This document shows, one piece after another, positions 14,995 through 23,229 of a DNA stretch of 32,649 bases (position 1 is its first letter; every line of letters starts with the position of its first letter). Source of the stretch: an uncultured Prevotellaceae bacterium (GTDB lineage Bacteria > Bacteroidota > Bacteroidia > Bacteroidales > Bacteroidaceae); the NCBI GenBank assembly GCA_946539475.1, contig CAMNHM010000013.1, positions 1 to 32,649 on the forward strand. The letters are read 5' to 3'. A program made the position numbers and the translations under genes. The notes under the pieces are model-generated. The model was not told the origin of the DNA. It saw only the letters and a list, made by a program, of their open reading frames with translations, and ran no database searches.

Positions 14995-15008
14995 CAACGC
15001 AACATACT
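14974..15008. repeat. REP-like palindrome, copy 3 (end of the RAYT-like gene, before nadD)
   Basis: GTATGTTGCGTT (14981-14992), a GAC centre and AACGCAACATAC (14996-15007) form a perfect 12-bp stem. CCGTC (14974-14978) precedes it, as in the other copies. The TGA stop of the transposase gene (14992-14994) lies in the centre of the palindrome. Confidence 0.85.
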
Positions 15009-15044
15009 GGACAGACAAAGCAAAGCGACAAAGAAGCAACAACC

Positions 15045-15626
15045 ATGAAGATCGGAATATTCGGAGGGTCGTTCAACCCTATCCACACTGGGCATATCGC
15101 CCTGGCCCGGCAGATACTGACGCTGTCCGGTCTCGATGAGGTTTGGCTGATGGTATCGCCGCAGAATCCACTGAAGCAAGGGCGCAGCGACCTGCTCGAC
15201 GACCAGCTGCGCTACCAACTGGCGCGTCTGGCCCTTCATGGGGAGGAAGGTATCATTGCCAGTGACTACGAACTGCACCTGCCAAAGCCCAGCTACACCT
15301 GGAACACGCTCGAACACCTGAAGGAGGACTTCCCCGACGACACCTTTACCCTGATCATCGGCGGCGACAACTGGGAACTATTCCCACGCTGGTACAAAGC
15401 CGGCGACATCCTGCGCGAGCACCGCATAGTGGTCTACCCTCGACGCGGCAGCGCCCTTGACCGCAGCGCCCTCCCCCCCTCCGTCGCCGTCGCCGAGACA
15501 GAGCTGCTTGATGTCTCGAGCACGGAGATACGCTGCCGCATACAACAGGGCGACACCATCAGTGGGATGGTGCCGCCCGTCATTCTGCCATTGGTGCAGC
15601 GTCTGTATCGCCACGGTCAGCGATGA
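15045..15626 (+). CDS. nadD: Nicotinate-nucleotide adenylyltransferase
   Basis: NadD transfers AMP from ATP to nicotinate mononucleotide, making deamido-NAD in NAD synthesis. The 193-residue protein has the nucleotidyltransferase signature GIFGGSFNPIHTGH at residues 4-17 and the second motif SSTEIR near residue 165, plus MVSPQNPLK and LIIGGDNWELFPRW, which are NadD-typical. The start at 15045 removes upstream in-frame codons that overlap the RAYT-like gene and a palindrome. Its stop overlaps by 10 bases with the stop of the convergent glycosyltransferase gene. Confidence 0.96.
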   Translation: MKIGIFGGSFNPIHTGHIALARQILTLSGLDEVWLMVSPQNPLKQGRSDLLDDQLRYQLARLALHGEEGIIASDYELHLPKPSYTWNTLEHLKEDFPDDTFTLIIGGDNWELFPRWYKAGDILREHRIVVYPRRGSALDRSALPPSVAVAETELLDVSSTEIRCRIQQGDTISGMVPPVILPLVQRLYRHGQR

Positions 15627-16642
15627 CGCTCCACCCCCAGCCACTTCCTGACCCTGCGGGCCACCGACCGGCCTATGAAGGCAAAGTGGCCCGTCTTCAG
15701 GTTCAGCCACAATTCCTCTAAAGAATAGCCCATCTTCGTCCAAGGATGATTCCACCCCAGCACCTTGTAGCGACGCTCCTTGTACGCCACATTCTCAATT
15801 ACATACTTCGGATGCCTCAGCGGGAACGCCAGCTCATAGCGTTGCATGGTGAAGATGCGACGCAAGCGGCGGGGCATGGTCTGCAACTCGGCCGCGAAAT
15901 GGGTAGAGTCAGCTGTCAGCCCCACGTTATTCACCAGGTTTTTGGTGGGCATCACAGTCAGGCCGGAGTTAAGGATCATGTCGGCCCAGTAGATACTCTC
16001 AAAATATTCCACCCCACTTTGCCTGTGGTCGTCAAACATTTTCAGCATCGTATTGCGATAACCGCGAGCCTTGGCCAATGCCTTCAGCTGCCTCATGTTG
16101 AAAGCGTCGCTCATGAAGGCATAGTCGGACTCCCACCGCTCAGCCACACGGCGCCACGACGCCCAGCCCCAAATGCTCTGAAAAGAGGTAAAGAAATAGT
16201 CGTCGGGCACGTCAGGTGTCACCTCGTCGGTGTTGAAGCCAGCAATCATGCAGATGCGATCGTCATGCTCATAGCGATCGAGGAGTTCTTTGCAGAAAGG
16301 GAAGAAAGACTGCGAAGGCACCACATCGTCTTCGAGGACGATGACCTTGTCGGCCAGAGTGAAGGCCCACTGGTGGGAGCGAAAGCCTGCAGGGTCGCAT
16401 CCCAAGTTGTGCTCCTGGTAGTTGCGATGCACCTCGCACTCCCAGTCAATCTGTTCGTCGGCCACGATGGCTCGGCAGGCCTCGATGCCGGCCCTGTCAC
16501 GCTCGCCCCGCGGGCCGTCCTGAAAGAGGAATAGCCGTGAGGGCCGGGCTTTCTTCACCTCGTCAAATACTTTCTGGAACGTGTCGCTGCGGGTGAAGAA
16601 GAGCAGCAGCACAGCGACGTCCACTTTGGCAGGATACTTCAT
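15617..16642 (-). CDS. GT-A-type glycosyltransferase
   Basis: This is a probable cytoplasmic nucleotide-sugar-dependent glycosyltransferase. The 341-residue protein starts VDVAVLLLFFTRSD (a GT-A first strand), continues with FLFQDGPRG, and has the metal-binding acidic motif VIVLEDDVVPS around residues 101-109, followed by SFFPFCKELLDRYEHDDRICMIAGFN. No membrane segment is obvious. The exact family and the sugar cannot be told. Its ATG overlaps the stop of the acyltransferase gene (ATGA), so it is the last gene of the decoration operon and ends convergently against nadD. Confidence 0.75.
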   Translation of the reverse strand: MKYPAKVDVAVLLLFFTRSDTFQKVFDEVKKARPSRLFLFQDGPRGERDRAGIEACRAIVADEQIDWECEVHRNYQEHNLGCDPAGFRSHQWAFTLADKVIVLEDDVVPSQSFFPFCKELLDRYEHDDRICMIAGFNTDEVTPDVPDDYFFTSFQSIWGWASWRRVAERWESDYAFMSDAFNMRQLKALAKARGYRNTMLKMFDDHRQSGVEYFESIYWADMILNSGLTVMPTKNLVNNVGLTADSTHFAAELQTMPRRLRRIFTMQRYELAFPLRHPKYVIENVAYKERRYKVLGWNHPWTKMGYSLEELWLNLKTGHFAFIGRSVARRVRKWLGVERHR

Positions 16643-17658
16643 TTCGTTTCTTTCTTAAGCATCATCTTTTCTATCGGCCGCCACAGTAGTAGGCGCGCCT
16701 TATCAAGCAGGATGGAACCCACGAAGACGGCGGCGACAAGCCCGGCGGCATAGAGGATAAAGGGGAAGCGCCCCTCACCATAAAACCACTGGCGGATGGC
16801 CCCGTCGTAATACTTGGCCAGGAAACTGCTGCTGTGGGTAAGATAGATGGCAAGCGACGAGACTGCCACCCAGTTAACCAGCGGACTGACAAACGATAGC
16901 TTGCTAAAGAACAGCAGCAGATACATCGCTCCCAACACTACAAACGGGCAGCAATAGAAATAGAGCACACCGCCCAGGTCGTAATGGCGAAGGATGAACA
17001 CGGCCACCGTCAGGAAAGCCACGACGCCAAGATAGATGGCCACGTCGACCGAACGTCTGTACTGCGTGAAGCGAGGCTGCCACACCCGCATGTACCGGGC
17101 CAGCAGATAGAGCCCCAGGAACCAGGGCAGCGAATAGCCTGCCCGTAGCCATTCGGTGGCCTCGGAGACCCAACCGAAGAGGAACACGAAGGCGAAATAA
17201 GCCAGTAGCACCGACTCAAACTGCTTCCGCGTGGCATGCTCCACAAACAGGTTGAGCACAGGGGCGAGGATATAAAGTGCTAAATAGACCTTGACGAACC
17301 AGTAATTGTCGCTCTTCAGAAGCAAGATTGCCGGCAGCGCCTTCGGCGGCATCTGCCCAGTAATTAGCCACTCGATGCCCATGCAAAGGAGTCCGAAGAA
17401 AAGCAGCTGGAACACGAGTTCGGCAAAGCGCTCCATGCGAGGCCTGATGCCATACCAGCCCGAGAGCATGACGAAGACGTTGACGCCGACGATGGAGAAG
17501 GCCTCGGTCGTAAACTGCAGGAAAGCCGACGAAGGGTTGGCAGCGATAGCCAGCGCATCGGGCTTAGGCAGCGCACGGAAGTTGGCATGTACCACCATGA
17601 TGAGGAGCATTGCGACGATGCGAAGCAGCTCCATATTACTGTCACGTGTCTTCTTCAT
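16639..17658 (-). CDS. Acyltransferase family 3 membrane protein
   Basis: Acyltransferase-3 proteins are inner-membrane enzymes that O-acylate surface sugars. The 339-residue protein starts MKKTRDSNMELLRIVAMLLIMVVHANFR, which contains the family signature R..A...I...H (His in MVVHANF) at the first membrane segment. About ten hydrophobic segments follow, with a short cytoplasmic end. The ATG at 17658 is preferred to an in-frame TTG at 17679 that overlaps the flippase gene. It lies between flippase and glycosyltransferase genes, pointing to acylation of the glycan made by this operon. Which acyl group is used is unknown. Confidence 0.85.
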   Translation of the reverse strand: MKKTRDSNMELLRIVAMLLIMVVHANFRALPKPDALAIAANPSSAFLQFTTEAFSIVGVNVFVMLSGWYGIRPRMERFAELVFQLLFFGLLCMGIEWLITGQMPPKALPAILLLKSDNYWFVKVYLALYILAPVLNLFVEHATRKQFESVLLAYFAFVFLFGWVSEATEWLRAGYSLPWFLGLYLLARYMRVWQPRFTQYRRSVDVAIYLGVVAFLTVAVFILRHYDLGGVLYFYCCPFVVLGAMYLLLFFSKLSFVSPLVNWVAVSSLAIYLTHSSSFLAKYYDGAIRQWFYGEGRFPFILYAAGLVAAVFVGSILLDKARLLLWRPIEKMMLKKETK

Positions 17659-17671
17659 TCTATTTCTTTTG

Positions 17672-19111
17672 TTATTCAATCTTTTTCTTTGTGATGAACG
17701 TCACGACCTCCCTGAAAATGGTCGAGCGCAGCAGCCACAACGCGGCACAATAGGCGACGAAGACCATCAGCACCTTCAGCGCGATGCTCAGGTACATATT
17801 CCCGATGCCTGACGTAAGCAGATGGGTGGCAACGACGATCGCAGCAGACAGCAGCAGATAGGGAGCCACGTCGCGCACTGCCTCGCTGAGTTTCAGGTCG
17901 ATCTCGCGACGGGCGAAGAAGAACCACACGCCCACCCACAGGATGTTGACTGCCGTGAAGACCTGTACCATGCGCCCAATGCCGTAAGGCACACACAGCC
18001 CGACACCCAGCAACTGGGCGGCACACAGCGCGATGGAACACCACATATACGTGGATGAGCGTCCCCGGATGATGAGCAGATTGGAGAACAGGTAGGATAT
18101 TGGCATCACGGCGCCCGCCAGACAGATGACACGCAGGATATGCGCACTGGTCAGCCATTTCTCCTTGATGAGAATAACGATAAACTCCTCGCTGACCAGC
18201 GACAGGCAGAACATTGCCGGGAAGCAGATGAAGGCCGTAAAGCGGAGCAGCTTCCGGAAGACGTGCTTTTGGCGTTCGCGGTCACCCTCCGTCTTTGCCA
18301 AGACAGGCTGGGCTATGGAGTAGAGCATATTCGTGATGAACGAATGGCCCATCGTATTCCATTTGTTGGCCTGAGTGAAGTCGCCCACATCTTTCTTCAG
18401 GTAGTGGCGCCCCAGCAATACCGACAGATAGTTGGTGTTGACCGCCGTGACGATATTCGTCACGATGAGCTTGCTGCTGAACCCGATTATCTCACGGATA
18501 GGACGCAGGTCGACATGCAGCGTCGGTCGCCAGCCAGAGTAATAATAGTTCAGCACGCTGACCGTGAGCGTGAAGACGATATTCTGCGTGGCCAAGCCCC
18601 AATAGGCAAATCCGTTCATCGCCATCGCTACGCCGACGACTCCCGACAGCAGTACAGCCACCAGACTGATGATGCTTGCCTGGCGCACCATCATATTTCT
18701 AAATATGTACGCGCGCGGAGCGATGCTGAAACTGACAAAGAGGAAACTCAGAAACGAATAGCGGGCCAGCGCCGTGAGCCCGGGCTCGCCATAGAAGCGG
18801 GCAATGAGCGGAGCGGTGAAAAAGAACAGCAGATAAAACCCGATGCTCGTGAGGATGCTCATCCAGAAGACGGCATTATAGTCGCGCTGGCTAACCTCCG
18901 CCTTGCGGTTCAACGCCGAGATGAAGCCGCCCTCCTGCATGCAGGCTGCTACTGCCGAGAAGATGGCCAGCATGCCAATCATGCCGTAGTCTTCCTGCGA
19001 GAGCTTACGCGCCAGGATAATGCCAAACACCAGCCCTAGCAACTGCTGCATGCCGTTGCTGAAGCCGCCCCATAGGAGGCCTTTTGCCGTTTTCTCCTTC
19101 AGGCTCTCCAT
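17672..19111 (-). CDS. Polysaccharide/lipid-linked glycan flippase (MOP superfamily, Wzx-like)
   Basis: Wzx-like flippases move lipid-linked oligosaccharide units across the inner membrane. The 479-residue protein begins KEKTAKGLLWGGFSNGMQQLLGLVFGIILARKLSQEDYGMIGM, the standard opening of this family (WG..S......V....LAR.L...DYG..), and has about 12-14 hydrophobic segments, including the QEGGF and QANKWNTMGHS loops. It follows the glycerophosphotransferase-like gene by 7 bases. The context suggests export of a lipid-linked unit carrying the decoration built by the upstream enzymes. Confidence 0.9.
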   Translation of the reverse strand: MESLKEKTAKGLLWGGFSNGMQQLLGLVFGIILARKLSQEDYGMIGMLAIFSAVAACMQEGGFISALNRKAEVSQRDYNAVFWMSILTSIGFYLLFFFTAPLIARFYGEPGLTALARYSFLSFLFVSFSIAPRAYIFRNMMVRQASIISLVAVLLSGVVGVAMAMNGFAYWGLATQNIVFTLTVSVLNYYYSGWRPTLHVDLRPIREIIGFSSKLIVTNIVTAVNTNYLSVLLGRHYLKKDVGDFTQANKWNTMGHSFITNMLYSIAQPVLAKTEGDRERQKHVFRKLLRFTAFICFPAMFCLSLVSEEFIVILIKEKWLTSAHILRVICLAGAVMPISYLFSNLLIIRGRSSTYMWCSIALCAAQLLGVGLCVPYGIGRMVQVFTAVNILWVGVWFFFARREIDLKLSEAVRDVAPYLLLSAAIVVATHLLTSGIGNMYLSIALKVLMVFVAYCAALWLLRSTIFREVVTFITKKKIE

Positions 19112-19118
19112 GCCGCAA

Positions 19119-20381
19119 TCACAATTTTAGGCTTTCGACGATGTCGTCGATGATGTTTTGTGCCACGCTCTTGCCACCAGGCGGCAGCAGATAGTCGGCT
19201 AAGAACTGCTCTCGCAGGGGCAACAACGGGTCGTCGCCGGCGAGCACCTGCTGATCGATGAATCGGCGGATATCGGCCTCGTCCTTTCCGATGTAATGCA
19301 GGCCATAGGCCTTCTTCCCGAAATCGCTCTGGGTGGAGAGTATGGCGTCGATATTCTTTGAGACGAACATGACGGGCTTCCTGGAATAATGATACTCAAC
19401 GGCAAACGACCCACTATCGTGAATCATCGCATCGCTGGTCATAAACAGGTCGATGAACTGTCCGGTCTCCAACTGTGTGTTGTCCATCGCCTGCCACAGG
19501 GCATAGTACTCGTCGGCCTTCGCCTGTCCCCACTCCTGATGCCTGTAAAGCTGCGTGAGCAAAGCCGGATGGGGCTTAAAGGCTATCTGTATCTCGTCGT
19601 GATAGTCACGTGCCAGCCTCACCATCACGTCGGCCATCCATAGGAAGTTGCTGCGCGGCATGAAGCCAGTGACATCCATGATCGAGAAATGGGGAGCCCA
19701 GATGATGCGCTTTCTCTGCCGCCCGTCGCTCATCGTTTTCCACACGCTGCTGTCATGGTGCGCCATGAGATAGTCGTCGGCATTGGCATAGCCCACCACT
19801 CGTACATTGCGTCCATGATTGGTAGCCGTTCTCTGGGCTTCAGCCAGATGCAGCTGGGTGGAGTAATACAGCCGCCAGGCCATATTGTGGAAATGCAAGT
19901 CGTAGCTCAGCTTCCCCTTTGACGACCAGAACCCATAGGGCATGTAGCACAGCAGTTTATCGTAGAATGCCTTGCAGTCGTGCTCCGGGCTGAGCAGATT
20001 CTCATACGGCTGTGCATAGAACATGATGTCTGGATTCAGCCGGTGGCGGATGTCGTAGGGCGCCTGCCCGTGGTGGTAGTCAATATAGGGAATGCCCCGC
20101 TGGTCGAAAAAGTGCCGGAGGCTCTCGGCATCGCCGTCAGGATTCTGGCGCAACGGACATGGCGACAGCACAATGGTGGGCTGGAAGCGGCCATCCTTGG
20201 CCATCAGCTCGTAAAGGCGCTGATAACGCCAGAGCGAGATGTCGATGGCTATGAACACGACGTTCAGCGGGCGATGCTCCATCCGCAGCAGCTCTACAAC
20301 ACGCTGGTGGCTGCGCTCCATGGCACGGTATTTCCAGCCGTGCAGCCACAAATAGTTCAGTGCTTTTTTTATTACGTTCAT
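19119..20381 (-). CDS. CDP-glycerol glycerophosphotransferase-like (TagB/TagF-type) transferase
   Basis: TagB/TagF-type enzymes transfer a phospho-alcohol from a CDP-activated donor to a glycan or polymer. The 420-residue protein starts at the ATG that overlaps the previous stop (ATGA at 20381-20378); a GTG 12 codons upstream lies inside the previous gene and is rejected. C-terminal motifs fit the family: IIWAPHFS, QIAFKPHPALL, and the donor-site stretch DAMIHDSGSFAVEYHYSRKPVMFV. The N-terminal part (VVFIAIDISLWRYQRLYELM) is an acceptor-side Rossmann domain. The donor may not be CDP-glycerol: the operon also encodes a fused nucleotidyltransferase/PLP enzyme, suggesting a CDP-linked amino alcohol instead. 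Confidence 0.75.
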   Translation of the reverse strand: MNVIKKALNYLWLHGWKYRAMERSHQRVVELLRMEHRPLNVVFIAIDISLWRYQRLYELMAKDGRFQPTIVLSPCPLRQNPDGDAESLRHFFDQRGIPYIDYHHGQAPYDIRHRLNPDIMFYAQPYENLLSPEHDCKAFYDKLLCYMPYGFWSSKGKLSYDLHFHNMAWRLYYSTQLHLAEAQRTATNHGRNVRVVGYANADDYLMAHHDSSVWKTMSDGRQRKRIIWAPHFSIMDVTGFMPRSNFLWMADVMVRLARDYHDEIQIAFKPHPALLTQLYRHQEWGQAKADEYYALWQAMDNTQLETGQFIDLFMTSDAMIHDSGSFAVEYHYSRKPVMFVSKNIDAILSTQSDFGKKAYGLHYIGKDEADIRRFIDQQVLAGDDPLLPLREQFLADYLLPPGGKSVAQNIIDDIVESLKL

Positions 20382-21388
20382 GACGAAAGGCCTGTTTTTT
20401 CCATTCCCCACTGACACAGCTTGTCGGTCACAGGGGTGTTGATGCCATGCTGGCGGGCCAACCGCTGCACCAGTGCCAGCCCGTAGGGAAAGTCCTCGGT
20501 GAAGTAGCGGCTCTGGAAATCGGGCACATAGCCTCCCTCCACCGCCTTCATGGGCGCTTTTATACCCTTAAAAGCTTCTATTGAGCGCAACTTGGCTGCC
20601 AACGAGGCAGCGTCTCTACTCTCGTAATAGTTCAACACCGACGGGATGCTCCCTTTCCTGACGGGCAACACCAGCAGCAGCTGTTGCAACTCGGCGTCAA
20701 GTGACATATATATTTCAGCTGCACTTTCCGTCCACTCCTCGTAGAATAGCGGCACCACGCTACTTACCTGTCCCGGTTGCCACTGCCCCCAAAGGTCATA
20801 AAGACGCGATGGATGCAGCAACGGATTGCTGTTCGAGAGGCTGACCTCATAGAAATTTGAAAGCAGCTCAGTGGGCGTTCCCAGCATGTGCTCCACCTGT
20901 TGGCGCAGCTGCTCGCCGTTGGTTGTGTGCTCCACAGCCATGCTCAGGCTTGACTTGTAACCTAGGAGACGGGCACGATGGCCATACTCTTCCACCCTGG
21001 CAATAAAGGGCACACGCTGCAGACCGAAGAGGGGCACCTGCGACGGCAATACCTCCATGGCCTGTAGAAAGAAGCCCGTACTGCTGACTATGCTGCCCAC
21101 TGCCGTTCGCGGCTTCAGAGCATCGCGAATCTGCAGCAGTGTCTGGCGAATAGCGAAGCCTGGCAGACAAAACAGCACCAGGTCGGCCTGCCCCACGGTC
21201 AGCTCCACATCGTCGCTAACGATGGCCAACTCAGCCGTGAGCGTTCCGTCGGGACAGTCTACAACCACCTGTTGTCCCCACCGTTCAGGGTGTCGGGTCA
21301 GCATGCTCACTTCGAAGCCTTTCCGAGCAGCCACGAAGCCAGCCACCACATGTCCCAGATTGCCCCCTCCGCAAATACAAACCTTCAT
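20378..21388 (-). CDS. Opine (octopine/nopaline) dehydrogenase-family oxidoreductase
   Basis: Opine dehydrogenases join an amine to a 2-keto acid by NAD(P)H-dependent reductive amination. The 336-residue protein has the N-terminal Rossmann motif CICGGGNLGH (Gly7-Gly12), the ADLVLFCLPGFA segment, and a C-terminal helical domain with SNSNPLLHPSRLYD, where His192 corresponds to the catalytic His of the octopine dehydrogenase family. Length is at the short end of normal. It overlaps the bifunctional gene upstream (4 bases) and the transferase downstream (4 bases), so the three are tightly coupled. This suggests that its substrate amine comes from, or is fed to, the PLP domain product. Which keto acid is used is unknown. 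Confidence 0.75.
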   Translation of the reverse strand: MKVCICGGGNLGHVVAGFVAARKGFEVSMLTRHPERWGQQVVVDCPDGTLTAELAIVSDDVELTVGQADLVLFCLPGFAIRQTLLQIRDALKPRTAVGSIVSSTGFFLQAMEVLPSQVPLFGLQRVPFIARVEEYGHRARLLGYKSSLSMAVEHTTNGEQLRQQVEHMLGTPTELLSNFYEVSLSNSNPLLHPSRLYDLWGQWQPGQVSSVVPLFYEEWTESAAEIYMSLDAELQQLLLVLPVRKGSIPSVLNYYESRDAASLAAKLRSIEAFKGIKAPMKAVEGGYVPDFQSRYFTEDFPYGLALVQRLARQHGINTPVTDKLCQWGMEKTGLSS

Positions 21389-23205
21389 TGTTCCAGTTCT
21401 TTTAGAGCGGCTATCAAACTGTCATTGTCCTCGGTGTTTCTCACCGATACGCGGATATAGTTCTTTCCTTCCAGGAAATGCTTCGAGTTGCAGTCCTTCA
21501 CCATGATCTCATAGTCGGCCAGCAGACGACGTGTCAGCTCGCCGCTGGTGAAGCGCTGTGTCACCTCCAGGCAAAAGTAATTTGCCTGTGAGGGGATTAC
21601 TCGCAGGAAGCTCACCTGACGCAACAACTGTTCAAAGCGTCGCCGTTCCTGTATAAAGCGATGGCAGGCTTGCCTGTAGTCGGCCTCGTATTTTCCGAAT
21701 ATCTGCAAGTAGAACTCGGCAAACGAGTTGATATTCCAGATAGCCACGTCACGTTTCACCCTGTCCACCAGTTCGGTATCGGCCGTGGCCATGATGCCCA
21801 GCCTCAACCCGGGCACGCCATACGACTTCGATATGCTTTTCATCACCACCAGCTGAGGGTTCTGCTCCAGCAACTGGTTTGAGACAAGGCTGTTATGCTC
21901 GAAATCGTCGCTGAAGTCTACAAACGACTCGTCTACAATCAGCCTGATGTTCCTTTGCCGGCTCCAGCAGGCCAGTGCCAGCAACCCTTCCTTGGGTATG
22001 AAGTTGCCCGAAGGGTTGTCGGGATTGATGAGCAGCAGCGTCTGCACCTCCTTGTCGGCAAAGAACTGCATCAGGTCGTCGGCCGTATAGTGAAGGTCGC
22101 CATTGTCGGGGAAAAACGGCACTATCTGTTCCTTCCTCAGCCTGTGGGGATATTCCTCAAAAGTGGGATATACCACGCCTATGCGTCCCTCGCCTTGCTG
22201 CTCCATCAGACTCTTTATCAGCTCGGCGGCTCCATTGCCCACCACGGTGTACTGGCGCTTGATGCCGAAATACTTGCCTGCCAGCAGCTGCATCACCGCC
22301 ATGCCCGACGGATATTCCGTGAGCAGTGTTTCGAAGTTGGCACGCAGCTCGTTCTTCATGCGCTGCGTGGGGAAGTAGGGATTCACCAGATAGCAGTAGT
22401 CCAGCATTTTGGGGAATCGCCAGTGGCCACCATAGCGATAGTTGAAGCGGTGCAGCATCTCATCGCCTTCGGCAAAGATCGTCTCGGCGATGTCCAGGTC
22501 CTGCACGTCGTCGATCTCGTACCACTTCTCTCCGCCGATGGGCAGCGCCTTCAGGTCGACGCTGTCGATGAGGGTGATGACACGCAGCACCTGCTCGTAA
22601 TACTCGTTGTTGCCCATCGCCCGCGAGTAGGCATCAAGGAAGGGGACGTACTTCTGACGGCTGAACTCTCGGGAGAACTTGTAGATGTTCACCGTCTTGT
22701 AGTACTGGCTGATGTTCTCGTACTTGAAAGCTTTCTTGGGGACGAAGCTGACGATGTTCTGATCCTTGTCGATAGTGACCATTGTGCCGTCCATCCAGCT
22801 TTCGTATTTTGCCACGAGCGCAATGTTCGGCTGAGGATTACCAACGATCATGGGGATAAGGCGGTCGCTGAAGATGAGGTCGCTCTCAATGAGCAGTGTG
22901 TCGTCTTCCTGCAGCTTGTTCTTTGCCAACGCCAGCGAGTAGATATTATTGGTCTTGTCGTAGACAGGATTCTCGACATACTCTATTCTCAGTCGGTCGT
23001 CGAAGCGGTGACCGATATAGTCTTTGAGTTGCTGAGCCTTATAGCCGACGACAATGACGACGCGGGAGAGGTGTTCACGGGAGAGCTGGTTGAGGAGGCG
23101 GTCGATGATGCTGACGCCATTCACTTCGACCATACACTTAGTGTTGTTGTGCGTCAGCTCGCCAAGCCTGCGCCCCATCCCTGCTGCCAATATGACTGCT
23201 TGCAT
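21385..23205 (-). CDS. Bifunctional sugar-phosphate/phospho-alcohol nucleotidyltransferase and PLP-dependent aminotransferase/decarboxylase
   Basis: Two enzymes are fused in one chain. Residues 1-240 form a LicC-like nucleotidyltransferase: AVILAAGMGRRLGEL..NTKCMVEVNG (residues 3-30), NPVYDKTNNIYSLALAK (79-95), LLIESDLIF and EKWYEIDDVQDLDIAE, as in CTP:phosphocholine cytidylyltransferases. Residues about 255-606 form a fold-type I PLP enzyme of the HisC/CobD kind: NGAAELIKSL, NPDNPSG (Asn394), VDESF (Asp425), SISKSYGVPGLRLG with the PLP lysine Lys460, and YIRVSVRN (Arg585). CobD-type members decarboxylate phosphothreonine or phosphoserine; HisC-type members transaminate. Known relatives in design are LicC and PntC-type fusions, but PntC uses a different aminotransferase class. 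I infer formation of a phospho-amino-alcohol and its activation with CTP. Confidence 0.8.
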   Translation of the reverse strand: MQAVILAAGMGRRLGELTHNNTKCMVEVNGVSIIDRLLNQLSREHLSRVVIVVGYKAQQLKDYIGHRFDDRLRIEYVENPVYDKTNNIYSLALAKNKLQEDDTLLIESDLIFSDRLIPMIVGNPQPNIALVAKYESWMDGTMVTIDKDQNIVSFVPKKAFKYENISQYYKTVNIYKFSREFSRQKYVPFLDAYSRAMGNNEYYEQVLRVITLIDSVDLKALPIGGEKWYEIDDVQDLDIAETIFAEGDEMLHRFNYRYGGHWRFPKMLDYCYLVNPYFPTQRMKNELRANFETLLTEYPSGMAVMQLLAGKYFGIKRQYTVVGNGAAELIKSLMEQQGEGRIGVVYPTFEEYPHRLRKEQIVPFFPDNGDLHYTADDLMQFFADKEVQTLLLINPDNPSGNFIPKEGLLALACWSRQRNIRLIVDESFVDFSDDFEHNSLVSNQLLEQNPQLVVMKSISKSYGVPGLRLGIMATADTELVDRVKRDVAIWNINSFAEFYLQIFGKYEADYRQACHRFIQERRRFEQLLRQVSFLRVIPSQANYFCLEVTQRFTSGELTRRLLADYEIMVKDCNSKHFLEGKNYIRVSVRNTEDNDSLIAALKELEQ

Positions 23206-23229
23206 AAGTAGTGGAATTGAATTCTGATT

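Noticed and set aside
21385..23205. PntC (aminoethylphosphonate cytidylyltransferase/transaminase)
   Set aside because: The PLP domain has HisC/CobD-class motifs rather than class V ones, and no phosphonate-forming genes are in the window.
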